The translations under genes were made by a program, and so were the position numbers. Positions 49,201-60,583 of a DNA stretch of 64,000 nt are shown here, one piece after another. The stretch covers positions 30,248,001 to 30,312,000 of the forward strand of contig NC_083382.1 in assembly GCF_031755915.1 (NCBI RefSeq), written 5' to 3'. Position 1 is the stretch's first letter; each line of letters opens with the position of its first letter. Below the pieces are notes generated by a model that saw nothing but the letters and a program-made list of their open reading frames with translations, did no database searches and was not told where the DNA came from. This stretch comes from Ziziphus jujuba. Taxonomy: Eukaryota > Streptophyta > Magnoliopsida > Rosales > Rhamnaceae.

Positions 49201-49618
49201 TCAATCTCGGCAAGGGCCTCTCAACTTCCCCACGGAATACCACTTCTGGCAACCCTGGCCTCCTGAATGTAACTTCTTTGCTAAAACAATCTACGGATGC
49301 ATGGTTCCTTGCCAACCAATCCATGCCCAAGATTACATCAAGTCCGGATAGATCCAACAGGATCAAGTCCGCTTCCATCACTTGATCTTCGATGGAGAAG
49401 AAACACTCCTTGATCAACTGGCTGGGCCATAAGGATTCTCCTGCAGGCGTGGCTATTTCTAATAGGCATTCTAAAGGAGTAGGGGTCATACCAACCCGAA
49501 CAACAAATTCTCTTGAGATGAACGAATGTGTTGCTCCCGTGTATATAAGCATACGTGCATCATTACCAAAAATATTCAAAGTACCTGTGACAACGTCAGG
49601 TGTGGTCCGGGCTTCCTG
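46244..49618 (-). pseudogene. gypsy A pol: protease, RT, RNase H, integrase, chromodomain-like
   Basis: The pol region continues in the gag frame. The protease (about 49,560-49,280) shows TGATHSFIS, but the catalytic Asp of the D-T/S-G triad reads Tyr. RT (48,305-48,990) keeps [22 protein letters not shown] and the FIDD active-site motif. RNase H (47,750-48,067) shows [10 protein letters not shown]. The integrase core (46,880-47,314) shows MDFVFKLP, DRLTKSAHF and FHPQSDGQAE. The C-terminal part (46,244-46,690) has GPYEI and, near the end, VLWRNHLIEEATWEPE, a chromodomain-like sequence. In-frame stops occur at the gag-pol boundary, near 48,870, 48,305, 48,075 and 47,558, and frameshifts near 47,060 and 46,685, so no polyprotein can be made. 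Confidence 0.88.
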
Positions 49619-50764
49619 CTACGTCATAGCAAACACTCGACCTTGACCTGTCTGCTGGGGCTTCCTTCCTCTACCTCGACTCGATCCTGCAGACGGTTGA
49701 GCTGATCCCGAAGAAGCTCCTACTGTCTGACTCCCCTGGGAACTCTGACCCTGAAATACACCAGTATGCTGTGCTCGTCGACCTGCCCCTAGCATGCTGC
49801 CATTACCATAAGGGCACTCCCTCCTTATGTGGCCTGGCTGCCCACACTGAAAGCATAAACCATCCATCTGACACTGCCTGGAATGCTTCCTCTTACAAAT
49901 TGGACAAATCCGTGCAGAACCAGAGTGTGACTGCTGATACGAGCTTGTATCCCCACTGATCGAATGGCGAGCTGATTGGGGCATACGATAATTGCCTCTC
50001 TGCTGAAATCTGCCTCGTGGGCTCGGTCCACCACTACCCGTTGAGCCTGAACTATGGCTCTTCTTGGACACTCCCTGGCTAAGTGCTCCACTGTATGAAC
50101 CTTCGAATGATCTGCACCTTGAGGGTTTGCGCATCTCCACCTGTCTCTCTAGCTCCAACGCTGCATCCCTGGCGGACTGATAGGTGGGATGTACTAATCC
50201 AGCAAGGGTGAGGGCTATGTTTTCATTCAAGCCGTCTATGAACCTCACCTTCTTCGCATGATCGTCGGGAATCATGTGCATGTAGAATTCGGATAGTTTC
50301 CGAAATCTTCTCTCGTACTCGGACACTATCATGTTCCCCCGTTGCAGTTCCTCGAACTCTCTCCTTCTTGCCTCACGGTAGGCAGGAGGACAATACTCAG
50401 TAGTGAAGGCAAACTTAAACTGATCCCACGTATGCCTTCTGCGAGTCTTTTTTATTTTCCACCACTTCTGAGCGTCTCCTTCTAACATGAAACCAGATAT
50501 TCTCACCATATCCTCGTCGGGGCACTACATCCCCTCTTCTAGGATTTTCTCCATGTTGGATAGCCAATTTATGGCTGCAGCTGGGCCTTGGCTTCCATCG
50601 AAATTCACGGCTCCCAAATGTCGAGCCTAATCCACGGATTGATTACTAGAGCTTGAACCTCCTAAGGCTCGAGTTAGTTGAGAGACAAGTTGCCTAAGGC
50701 TCGATCGACTCCCTGAACTCTAAGCCGAGTGTTCCCGAGTACTACGTGCGTCCCGCCTACGCAT
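49619..50764 (-). pseudogene. gypsy A gag with zinc knuckle
   Basis: From an ATG at 50,764 the frame crosses in-frame stops at 50,720-50,722, 50,627-50,629 and 50,525-50,527, then is open from 50,509 to 49,619. It includes the retrotransposon gag core (MLEGDAQKWWK, MIVSEYERRFRKLSEF) and one CCHC zinc knuckle (CFQCGQPGHIRREC) for RNA binding, followed by a Gly/Ser/Gln-rich tail. The stops show that the copy is defective. Confidence 0.85.
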
Positions 50765-50888
50765 CGTAGCAGATTCTGAGGAAACAAACAAGAGTTTAGA
50801 AACAAAGACACTTAAGCACGATTACAAAAAGGAAAAAATTTACGGATGGGCTGTACAGCAATGCACAGTCCCTTAGGATTACAAGAAC

Positions 50889-50904
50889 CTATGCTATGAT
50901 ACCA
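50889..50904 (-). other. Primer-binding site of gypsy A
   Basis: Two bases inside the 5' LTR the minus strand reads TGGTATCATAGC, one change from the initiator-methionine tRNA complement TGGTATCAGAGC common in plant LTR elements. Confidence 0.7.
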
Positions 50905-50906
50905 AC

Positions 50907-53709
50907 TGTCAGGACCCGTCCAAAATTCCTCACCAGAACCCTAGACAAGTCCTGATCCCAGGGAAACCCTACCGGACCCTCCAATGGAAAATCCGGCAGA
51001 ACCTCCCCTAAGGGTTGGACTTACCATAAATTTTCTGCACTGAAAACACACTTCTATATTCATCCCAGTATTCCTCCCACAATACTACAAATTGATTCCA
51101 CAATTTTACAGCACTTCAAAGGAATAACAGCAATCCAGTACATAAATAAAACATAAGTGTCCAGAATAGTATACAGAGCTTCATGAAGTGCTATTTAATA
51201 GAAGATACAACAAAGATGAAAGAAATAATACAACTGAAATAAACGAATACAAAGGTACTTCTCGAACCATGATAGCGGCGGAGATTTGGTTCCCTCCGGA
51301 AGAACGCCTACTACCCCTTGCACCTAAGGGAACGAGATTTAAAAACGTGAGATGCTAATCATCTCAGTGAGCGACCCTAGCTACTGAACACTTTTAATAA
51401 TAATAATATAACAAATAAGGGAATTTAATTAATACCGGTAATTAAATAGATAAATAATTTATAACAGTTGAAAATAATAATTTCTCTCAAAACTCTCACT
51501 AATCACTCCGTTGGAAATGTTCCATTTTTAAAACATTTTCACAAAACCCGATATTCGTATTTTCCGAAAACCAAGGGATCAAATAATTTGATAAACCATA
51601 AATAAATAAATACCCCAAATATAAATAAAATGTAATAAAATATGATAAATAATTTTGAACACTTGGGGTTTGAAATTTTCATCCAAAAATTTATACTCGA
51701 CGCACCACACCATATACCAATGATGCCCTCCGATACCCAACGTCCCGAGCACTGACTAACGGGGAGATTAAAGAGAGAAACTTGCATACGGCACTTCGGC
51801 GTCCCGACAGTATCGCTGCTGAAACCGTCATCCCGGCCACGGAGGGGGGCGATTGTGGCCAAAATCAAACTTGCCTGCCCTCGGTCCAATGGCAACTCAC
51901 GGGAGACATAATAACTTGGCGCTAACCACATATACACCAGAACACCAATACTGTATGAGTGCGTCTAAAATAATTACTAAATTAATTATAACCGTACCAT
52001 TTTTCCAAAAATTACCGTGGGAAATATACCAATTTTCACATTTACCATCCCACATATTTTCCTTTAACAAACCCGGTACGAAACCATCGATAACGAATAA
52101 ACAAATAATTTTTCTCATAACACGAGGTTCAACAAATAATATACCATGGGCATAATATAAAAATTAAACCACCAAATTAAACAAATATTTTCTCAAAATA
52201 TTTAAACCACTTATGCCCAAAAATAATATTAAAACCACATACGATTTATTATGAAAATATCTTGCTCATGCATAATAAATAAAATTAAATCACAATAAAA
52301 TCATAATTAAATTGGACCGCATGAGCATAATTCAAATATCAATTAAACACCAATTAAATATAATTAATTGCCCCAAAATATTTTTAAAGGTGGGTCACTC
52401 ACCTTGAGTGCGTATATCAACTAAGATCCTCCGCAGGATCAACTCCACTACCCACACGTGCACCTAAAACATCCACAGTATACCAACCAAATATATTAAT
52501 ATTTTAATCGGGTAACTCCCAAATGGGTACCCGGGGAGCGAACACAAACGACAACTAAAAATTACGAGTAATATACCGAATCGAAGCATGAGTGATGAGG
52601 ATCACGGATTCGGTCTTACTTCCCGGAGATCGGACCCGAGGTGGCCGGAATCTCGTCGGAAAGCTTTCAGGATTCAACTCCTCAATTCTCCTAAACCGTC
52701 GCGAATTGGAGGAAAAGGATACCGGATTTGGATTCAGGAGGTCGGAATTAGTGGACAGGGACCGGCGGTGCAACTGGGTACTCGCCGGAACAGTGACTTC
52801 CGGCGAGCCGCCGCGGTCACCGGCAACCGTCGCCGGCGGCGGCGCGTCTGGTGGCCGATGGCTGAGATTTTTGGGGATTTTGTAGATCGAGGGGAGAGGG
52901 TTCCAACGGGACCGGCGGTGAGGCAAATGGAGGCCGGACGGCGAAGAAATCGGGGTTTAAAGGTTTTCGGCGCCTCGGCGGAAAATGCTCCGGTGGCAGT
53001 GAAATTTGGTGGGTAGGCCGGAATTCCCACAGGTGAGAGACCGTTTAGGTGCGTGTGGCTTGAAAGTGGCCGGAAACGGGTCAAACGGCTCGGCCAGAAA
53101 TGGGGAGGCGCTCCCGTCTAGCCGGCGCGTGTAGCAAGGATCGGCCGGAAAATTTGTCGAGTCCGGCGGCCGGTTGTTTCTCTCTCTCCCTCTTTCTCTC
53201 TCCTCTCTCTCTTTCTCTCTCCTCCCCGATGTTTTTGCCAAATAAAAGCCACCGTGGGTGACACTGTTCACCCACGTGGACCAATCGGGTGACGACACGT
53301 GGCATTACTGTGCACTTAAGCCAGATATAATAAAATATTACGGTATCCGGCGAACTTCACACATCCATAATTTTTTAACCAGACGTCCAATTTAAGCGTA
53401 CCTCTAGTCTATGAACTCGTATCGACGAGTGCTGTACAACCATACAAAAGTCAAAACAAAATTACACAATAATAAAAAGTCAACTCCCGGCACCTTTTGG
53501 ACAGTTTGCACCTCGACTTGTTTTGCCCATAACTTCCAAACCGTAGCTCCATTTTCGACGTGCTATTAGTCTATGAACTCAGGGCATCATGCACTTCACC
53601 ACGGTACCATGGTCAACTAGAAATTTCAATTGGAACAAAAAGTCAACTTTTGACCCACTGGGTCAACGGTCAACCTGCACGAATTCTGACGTGGTTTGGG
53701 GGTGTTACA
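50907..53709 (-). repeat. 5' LTR of gypsy A
   Basis: 2803 bases, same ends as the 3' LTR. It carries the GC-rich block (52,560-53,180), and the G-box region near 53,272. The transcription start would lie within it, reading toward lower coordinates. Confidence 0.88.
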
Positions 53710-54367
53710 ATGCTCCTCTTTTCCCAAAGTTTGTGTGAGGATATCCACCGGAGGTGAAGGCCGAATTTCTCCTTCTGTTGCCTTCTTCTTTAAGTCATTC
53801 TACAATATATTGTTTAAATAATTAAATATATCAGTTTATATAATAATGAACTAAATAATAATATATGCAACAAATATTCATAAAAAATACAATACTCACA
53901 ATTTTTTCCGCTACATGTTCAGTTTCTTCGTTTGCATATTTTCCATCCTTCCCCATACGTGCCCGTATCCATAGGTCATCTCAGTCTACATAATCTTCGG
54001 TACCTCTTTCAAGTTGCTTCAAAAGTTACAAATAAATTAATTTTAATAATGCAAGTGATCAAGTAACAATGACAAAATTAATATGGTTAAATGTAAATAA
54101 AAATAAATTGCATACAATGGCTCTTTCTAATCTCTCGTAGCCCATTGCACCCATCCTATATGGAAACTTGTTTAATTGCCGTTTTTCCGAATATTTTTTA
54201 CTTAATGCCTACAAAAGTTATAAACATACATATTAGAAAACCCAAATAATTTAAGTCATCATAACAAATTTTAATTTTTATATAAATAATGACAGTGCAA
54301 TTTAATACAACATTAACATGCATTAAATAAAACTATACCTGGAATTTATCCCACACCTCTTGGCTTA
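53710..54367 (-). pseudogene. CACTA-carried gene, 5' part: transposase_24-like exons
   Basis: Exons read downward: 54,339-54,367 (ISQEVWDKFQ), 54,116-54,208 (ALSKKYSEKRQLNKFPYRMG), about 53,898-54,030 (LERGTEDY, LWIRARMGKDGKYANEE) and about 53,710-53,805 (PPVDILTQTLGKEEH). This is the pattern of the plant En/Spm-associated transposase_24 family. A TGA stop lies in frame in the third of these, so the gene is dead. The reading continues in frame across the gypsy A insertion into 43,272 when one 5-bp duplication is removed. The upstream end is cut at the truncated LTR at 54,368. Confidence 0.65.
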
Positions 54368-54679
54368 TTCGGGGTGGCTGGGTGTTTTTCCCACGTGGGG
54401 GAAGGAAAAAAAAAAAGAAAAAAGAAAAGAAAAAGAAAGAAAAAGAAAATAAAAAAAAAATAAAAGAAATAATTAAATAATAATAAATAATATTATGGTA
54501 TAAAATAATAATAAAATAATATGGTATTTAACCATAGTTGACATGTGGCATCTCACCATTGTGACACATGGCACCTTTTATTAAGTCACACATAGCACAC
54601 TGTTCACATATTTAAAAATAATATTAAAATAATACTATATTTGAAAAATTTTGCAGGTCCATAACTTTCAAACCACATG
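54368..54679 (-). repeat. Truncated 3' LTR of gypsy B, first piece
   Basis: This matches 63,264-63,570, beginning at ATTCGGGGTGGCT. The second piece is 57,489-57,844. All of the LTR that should lie left of ATTCGGGG (about 2.7 kb in the other LTR) is absent, and CACTA gene sequence abuts directly. Confidence 0.78.
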
Positions 54680-57488
54680 TGTAACACCCCATCCCAAAGT
54701 ACAACGGAAATTTTTCAACTTTGACCGAGGTTGATCGTTGACCGTTGAATTTGACCGTTGACCAAGGGTTAAGTTGACTTTTTGACTTGGATGGAATTCT
54801 AGGTTGACTGAGGTACCGTTACGAAGTACACGTTGGCACGAGTTCGTAGACTGGTAGCACGTCAAAAACGGAGCTACGGTTTGAAAGTTATGGGCAAAAC
54901 AAGTCGAGGTTCAAACTGTCCAAAAGGTGCCCGGAGTTGACTTTTTATGGTTGTAGAATTTTGCTTTGACTTTTATGTGGTTGTAAAGTGCTCGTCGATA
55001 CAAGTTCATAGACTAGCGGCACGCTTAAATTGGACATGTGGTTAAAAAGTTATGGACGTGTGAAGTTTTCCGACTACCGTAATATTTTAATATATCTGGC
55101 TTAAGTGAACAGTGATGCCACGTGTCGACATCTGAGAGGTCCACGTGGGTGAACAGTGTCACCCACGGTGGTTTTTATTTTGGCAAAACGGGGGGGAAGG
55201 AGAGAGAAAGAGAAAGAGGAGAGAGAAAGAGAGGAGGAGAAACACCGGCCACCATCGGTTGGCCATCGTCCGGCCATCGGACGGCCACACGCACCACCCC
55301 ACTGCCTCCGCCTCCTCAATTCCGACCAGCCACCCAAATCTCACGGCCCAGTGACGGTGATTTTTCCCCTCTACCACTGGCCACTGCCATTTGACCCATT
55401 TTCGGCCATTTTCAGACCACACGCGCCAGCCACCCCTCACCACCTCCTCATTTCTGGCCAGCCCACCAAATTTCACGGCTACCGAATCTCCGACGCGTCG
55501 GGATCGGAGTATTTTCCGGCGAGGGGCCGAAAATCTTCAAACCCAGATCTCTTCGTCGTGCGGCCTCTGTTTGCCTCACCACCGGTCCCGTTGGAACCCT
55601 CTCCCCTCGATCTACAAAACCCCCAAAAATCTCAGCCATCGGCCACCAGACGCGCCGCCACCGGCGACGGTTGCCGGTGACCGCGACGGCTCGCCTGAGA
55701 AATCACTATTTCAGTGAGAACCCAGTTGCACCGCCGATCCCTCCCCACTAATTCGGACCCCCTAAACTCAGATCCGGGGTCCTTTTCCTCCAATTCGCGA
55801 CGGTTTGAGAGAATCGAAGAGTTGAATTTCGAAAGCTTTCCGACGAGATTCCGGCCACCTCGGGTCCGATCTCCGGGAAGTAAGACAGTATTCTTAATCC
55901 TCGTCACTCAAGCTTCGATTCGGAGCACGTGTGTGTCGTGTAATTGATCCCGTGGAGATCTTAGGTTAATTGCGTGCTCTAGGTGAGTGACCCACCTTTA
56001 AAACTATTTTGGGGTGATTAATTATATTTATTTGGTGTTAATTTGATATCTAGAATTGTGCTCATGTGGTGGAATTTAAAAATAATTGGGAAAAATATTA
56101 TTTTATATATATATATACCCATTGATGCTAAACGGAATTTTGGGTTATTAAGAAATTCCCGATTATTATTATTGTGATTTAATTGTATTATTACGCATGA
56201 GCAAGGTATTTTCATTGATTAATTGTACCTGGATTTTAATATTATTTTTGGGCATTATTGGTTTAAATTGGTGGTTTCAAATTTCATAATTATGCCCGTA
56301 GAATGTTAATTGATGGACGTCGTGATACGAGAAAAATTATTTGTATATTGTTATCGGTGGTTTTGTACCGGAAATGTTAAAGAAAAATGTGGGATGGTGA
56401 GTTTGAAAATGCTATAGTTCCCACGGTAATTTTTGGAAAATTGGATTATTATTTTAGACGCACTCATACAGTATTGGTGTTCTGGCTGTATATGTGGTTA
56501 GCGCACAAGTTATTATGTCTCCCGTGAGTTGCCACTGAACCGAGGACAGGGAAGTTTGATATTGGCCATAGCCACCCCCCTCCGTGGTCGGGATGACGGT
56601 TTCAGCAGCGGCGCTGTCGGGACGCCGAAGCGCCGTATGCAAGTTTCTCTCTTTAACCTCCTCGCCAATCGGTGCTCGGGACGCTAGGTATCGGAGGGCA
56701 TCACTGGTATATGGTGTGGTACGTCAAGTATAAATTTTCAGATAGAAATTTCAAACCCTAAAGTATTCTAAAATTATTTATTATGTTGTATTACATTTTA
56801 TTTATATTGGGATTATTTAATCATTATTTATTAAATTAATTGATTCCTTGGTTTTTGGGAAATATGAACAATCGGGTTTTGTGAAAATGTTTTAAAAGGA
56901 GAACATTTTCAACGGAGTGAATAGTGAGGGTTTTGAGAGAAATTATTATTTTCCAATTAATTATTAATTAATTATTTATTTATTCTTAATTAATCAAGTG
57001 TACTATAATTATCGTGGCTTTATAATTGTGCAGTAGTTAGGGTCACTCACTAAAATGATTAGCATCTCATATTTTTAAATTTTGTTCCCCTAGGTCCAGA
57101 TTGGGAGACGTTGATCGTCCGGGGCGAGCCCGACGTCTCAGTTCATTGCCGAAAGTCCAAGTAGCATTTCTTCCCTTTTTCCTCTCCATATTAATTCCAT
57201 ATTTATTTGTATAATGCTCTGTATACTGTATTGGACATTTAGTTATTAATTACGCACTGATTTACTGTTATTCATTTGGAGTGCTATAAATTTGTAGAAT
57301 CAAATTGTAGTATTGTGGGAGGAATAAGGGGATGAATATAGAAGTGTGTTTTCAATGCAGAAAATTTGTGGTAAGTCCAACCCTTAGGGGAGGTTCTGCC
57401 GGATTTTCCATTGGAAGGTCCGGTAGAGTTTCCCTAGGATCAGGGCTTGTCTAGGGTTCCAGTGAGAAATTTTGGACAGGTCCTGACA
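54680..57488 (+). mobile_element. Solo LTR, gypsy A family, plus orientation
   Basis: 2809 bases from TGTAACACCCCATCCC to GGTCCTGACA with perfect 5-bp flanking repeats ACATG (54,675-54,679 and 57,489-57,493). There is no internal region, so it arose by recombination between the LTRs of a former element. It is inserted into the truncated LTR of gypsy B, so it is the younger event. A TATA-like ATATATCTGG lies near 55,090 and CACGTG G-box cores near 55,120 and 55,143. Confidence 0.88.
55983..57093 (+). other. Possible intron inside the solo LTR
   Basis: CTCTAG|GTGAGTGACC at 55,983 is a strong donor and TTTTGTTCCCCTAG at 57,093 a strong acceptor with a pyrimidine-rich tract; the 1.1-kb stretch between them is AT-rich while its left flank is GC-rich. 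Equivalent pairs are 43,688-44,768 and 51,324-52,402 (gypsy A, minus strand) and 61,009-62,700 (gypsy B, minus strand). Splicing is inferred, not shown. Confidence 0.4.
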
Positions 57489-57844
57489 ACATGTCCAAAT
57501 CAGACGTACCGCTAGTCTATAAACTCGTGTCGACGAGTACTTCACAACCATATATGAGTCAAAACTCAACTTTGTATGAATAAAAAGTCAACTCCGGCAC
57601 CCCTTGAACAGTTTGGACCTCAACTTGTTTTGCCCATAACTTTTAAACCGTAGTTCCGTTTTCAACGTGCTACTAGTGTATGAACTTGTGACAATGTATA
57701 CTTTTTAACGGCCCTCGGTCAATGTGAGATTCCATCAGGAACAAAAAGTCAACATTTGACCCCTTCTCAATCAACGACGGTCAAACCCGGTCAACCTTGG
57801 TCAAATTTGAGAAATTTCGATGTACTTCGAGATGGGATGTTACA
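57489..57844 (-). repeat. Truncated 3' LTR of gypsy B, second piece
   Basis: Continues the alignment with the right LTR (63,571-63,918) after the solo LTR. It ends GGGATGTTACA, and the purine tract AAGGAGGGAAGAT follows on the minus strand. Confidence 0.78.
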
Positions 57845-60583
57845 ATCTTCCCTCCTTACAAAAATTTCGTCCTCGAAATTTTATACGTCACTAAAACGCA
57901 TAAGAATATTGATTGCGGATTTGTGCCTCGAGCTTCCACGTCGCTTTCTTGACTAGATTAATTCACCACGAGGCTTTTAACTTGAGAAAATAGTCTTATT
58001 GACCCATACACATTCTTCATGATTTAAAAATCTGCACTAGTTGCTCCTTACATGATAGGTCTTTGATGTCTTTTCATAGCAACAATACATGAATTACGCT
58101 GCATACCCATGTGTGCTTTCCCGAAAATACTAACTTGCATACCACAAACCAATTCTTCCAATAACCTCGTAGAAACTAGGGTAACGAGAACTTAACTATC
58201 CTTGTCAGCCAAAGCGTACAACCCTCTTCTACGGAGATAATTTTAAGAAACTCAATCTCAGACTTTGAATTCAAAATCTTTTCCATGCACGTCGGCTTAA
58301 CTAATTGGTCGATCTTGAGCAGCTTTCAACTCTCTCGGATGGCCTTCACCTTATTCATAGTCATCCATAGGTGTTCGCATCCAATTCAGGTTGGTCGTCG
58401 TATGGTGCTTCTCCTCACCTACTTCACTCCAATATAGTGGGGTTCGACATTGCCTTCCATATAGAATCTCATACGAAAACACCTCGATGCTCGCTTGGTA
58501 GCTAATATTATAACGGACCTTATCAACGACACTTGCTTATTCCCACTTCATTCGACATTACATAATGCACGGTCTCAACATAACTTCCGAAGTATAAATT
58601 CTACACTTCGCTTGTCCAATGACCTGTGGTGGAAGGCAATACAGTAGTTAAGTCTCGCTCCAAGTGTATCTGTTAACCTTTGTCATAGTCTTGAAGTAAA
58701 GCTCGAATCTTAAATAGTCGTGATGGTGATTGATACTCTGTGTAGTCTCATGATATGCTTTACGAACAGCTTGGCCGACTTGTCTCAGTGAGAACCACTC
58801 TCGTTCCAGTAAAAAGTGCACTAACATTTCTACTTCCCGCTTCCACTTGTCGGCAACTTACGTACCTTGATTCCAATTCGGCAACTTCCTTTATCGTGCC
58901 AATCCACCAATAATACTTAGTGAGCATTCGATATATCTTTATACCTTTGGGGTGTATCGCATACATCGGATCACGTGCTTCCTTTAGGATCTCTTTCTTG
59001 AACTCAACGATATCCTACTTTAGACTCTCAATTAACGATACCTAAACCTTAAATCGCTCTTGGAAAACCATAACATAAAACAAATAATAAAATATATTTT
59101 TCAAATATACCACCAACATAAAATATATACAATTTATCAACCCAATTTAAATTTTTCAAATTTCCTCAAACATCAAAATATAATTTATGAAATTTACTAA
59201 TTAAATCAATGAAATAACAAATAATAAGAAAATTATTTTAATTAGTTTAAAATACCTTAACTTGCATAGGCGATTGTTAAAATTCCACATTGGAACAATA
59301 ATAAATCATGAATAAATGCATTTTAAAATAAATAAAATGAATCGATTGAATAATAAAAGAAATATTTAAAACATGCATTTAAAATAAGAGTAACAATATA
59401 ACAAAATTCATTTTAAATCATCCAATCAATTTAAACAATAAGGTCATAGTAAAATGCACTTTAAAACATTAATTGAATAAATGATAAAAACACATTTTAT
59501 GTAACCTCTCATAATTAAGGTAAATTATAAAAACATGTTAAAATACGTTTTAAATCACAATTTTAAATAAATAATAAAATCGATGTAAATGAAATTCATG
59601 CTAAGACATCGATTTAATTAAATAATAAAAACATGAATAAAATACCTTTAATTTCAAATATCACTTTTGAAAGCATTTAGTTTTTGATAATCGATCGGAA
59701 AAATATCTTGACACCTTGAGGTTGATCGGCACACATTCATACTCGACAATAAGTATCGATTATGGGTGGTGACCTTGTTAAGTCGTTGGTAGCCGATACA
59801 CACCCTTAGGCAACCATCCTTCTTCTCCATGAACGAAATGGGTGTCATTCACGATGATATGATTGATCTAGCGAAACCTTTATTCACCAAATCTTGCAGC
59901 TAAGCCTTTAAGTCCTTTAACTTTGATGGAGTCGCACGGTATGGCGGTACTGAAATAGATCGATGTCCAAAGCCAATTCAATAATGATTCGATACCCTTT
60001 TTACGGTCGTAATCCAGGTAACTTGTGGGGAAAACGCTTTCGAATTGCTTCTCACTATGAGCAGTTCCAACGCTCACCATCTACTCGGGCATCAACCACA
60101 TGGGTCAAATACCCTTTACAACCATTATCCGATAGCTCCTTGGAGACAAGAATAGAAATTAACCATGGTAAAGGCTTCCTAACTCCTTCACGAAGCACCA
60201 CTTCAGGTATGCTGAATCACTTTAACTTTACTACTTTATGGTAGCGGTCCATAAACATAAGATGCATAACTACTCAATCGCATTTAGGGTTATTTAAACC
60301 CAAAAGGTCCAACTTAATCAAGTCTCCTTCTCTCACCTGAGCTTCGATAAAGAAGAGGCAATCTTTGACCATCTAGCTAGGCCACAGGAATTCCCCGTTA
60401 GGATATGTGATTCTAATTGACAACCACGAAGATTAGAGTTATTCAAACTCGGGCAACGAATTTGCTTCGAGATAAAGGGAAAGAACGCTTTAAGATGATT
60501 AAAACAAGAGAATAGACATGAATGGGATGCACAACAATGCACAGTCCCTTAGGAATACTAGAACCTAGAGCTCTGATATCAAC
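57845..60583 (-). pseudogene. gypsy B internal region, decayed pol
   Basis: From right to left: a PBS-like TGATATCAGAGC (60,570-60,581), leader sequence shared with gypsy A, then protease-derived sequence (about 60,100-60,480) without any gag between, an RT fragment (59,654-59,860, with [11 protein letters not shown]), an AT-rich block (59,040-59,645), an integrase zinc-binding fragment (58,760-58,990, KYYWWIG) and integrase C-terminal remnants (57,870-58,560) aligning with gypsy A. Many stops and frame changes occur. The AT-rich block is not pol-like and resembles the interior of the gypsy B LTR near 61,380-61,850. Confidence 0.75.

Larger units (their letters stand above)
43273..53709 (-). 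mobile_element. Ty3/gypsy LTR retrotransposon A, chromovirus-like, complete but inactive
   Basis: Two long LTRs (43,273-46,200 and 50,907-53,709), an internal region of 4.7 kb with gag, protease, reverse transcriptase, RNase H, integrase and a chromodomain-like C-terminus, a primer-binding site and a polypurine tract are all present. The ends are TG...CA on the minus strand. Flanks ATACT and ATGCT (53,710-53,714) are a 5-bp target duplication with one difference. The long LTRs, initiator-Met PBS and chromodomain fit the Tekay/Del group; that assignment is an inference. Confidence 0.88.
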
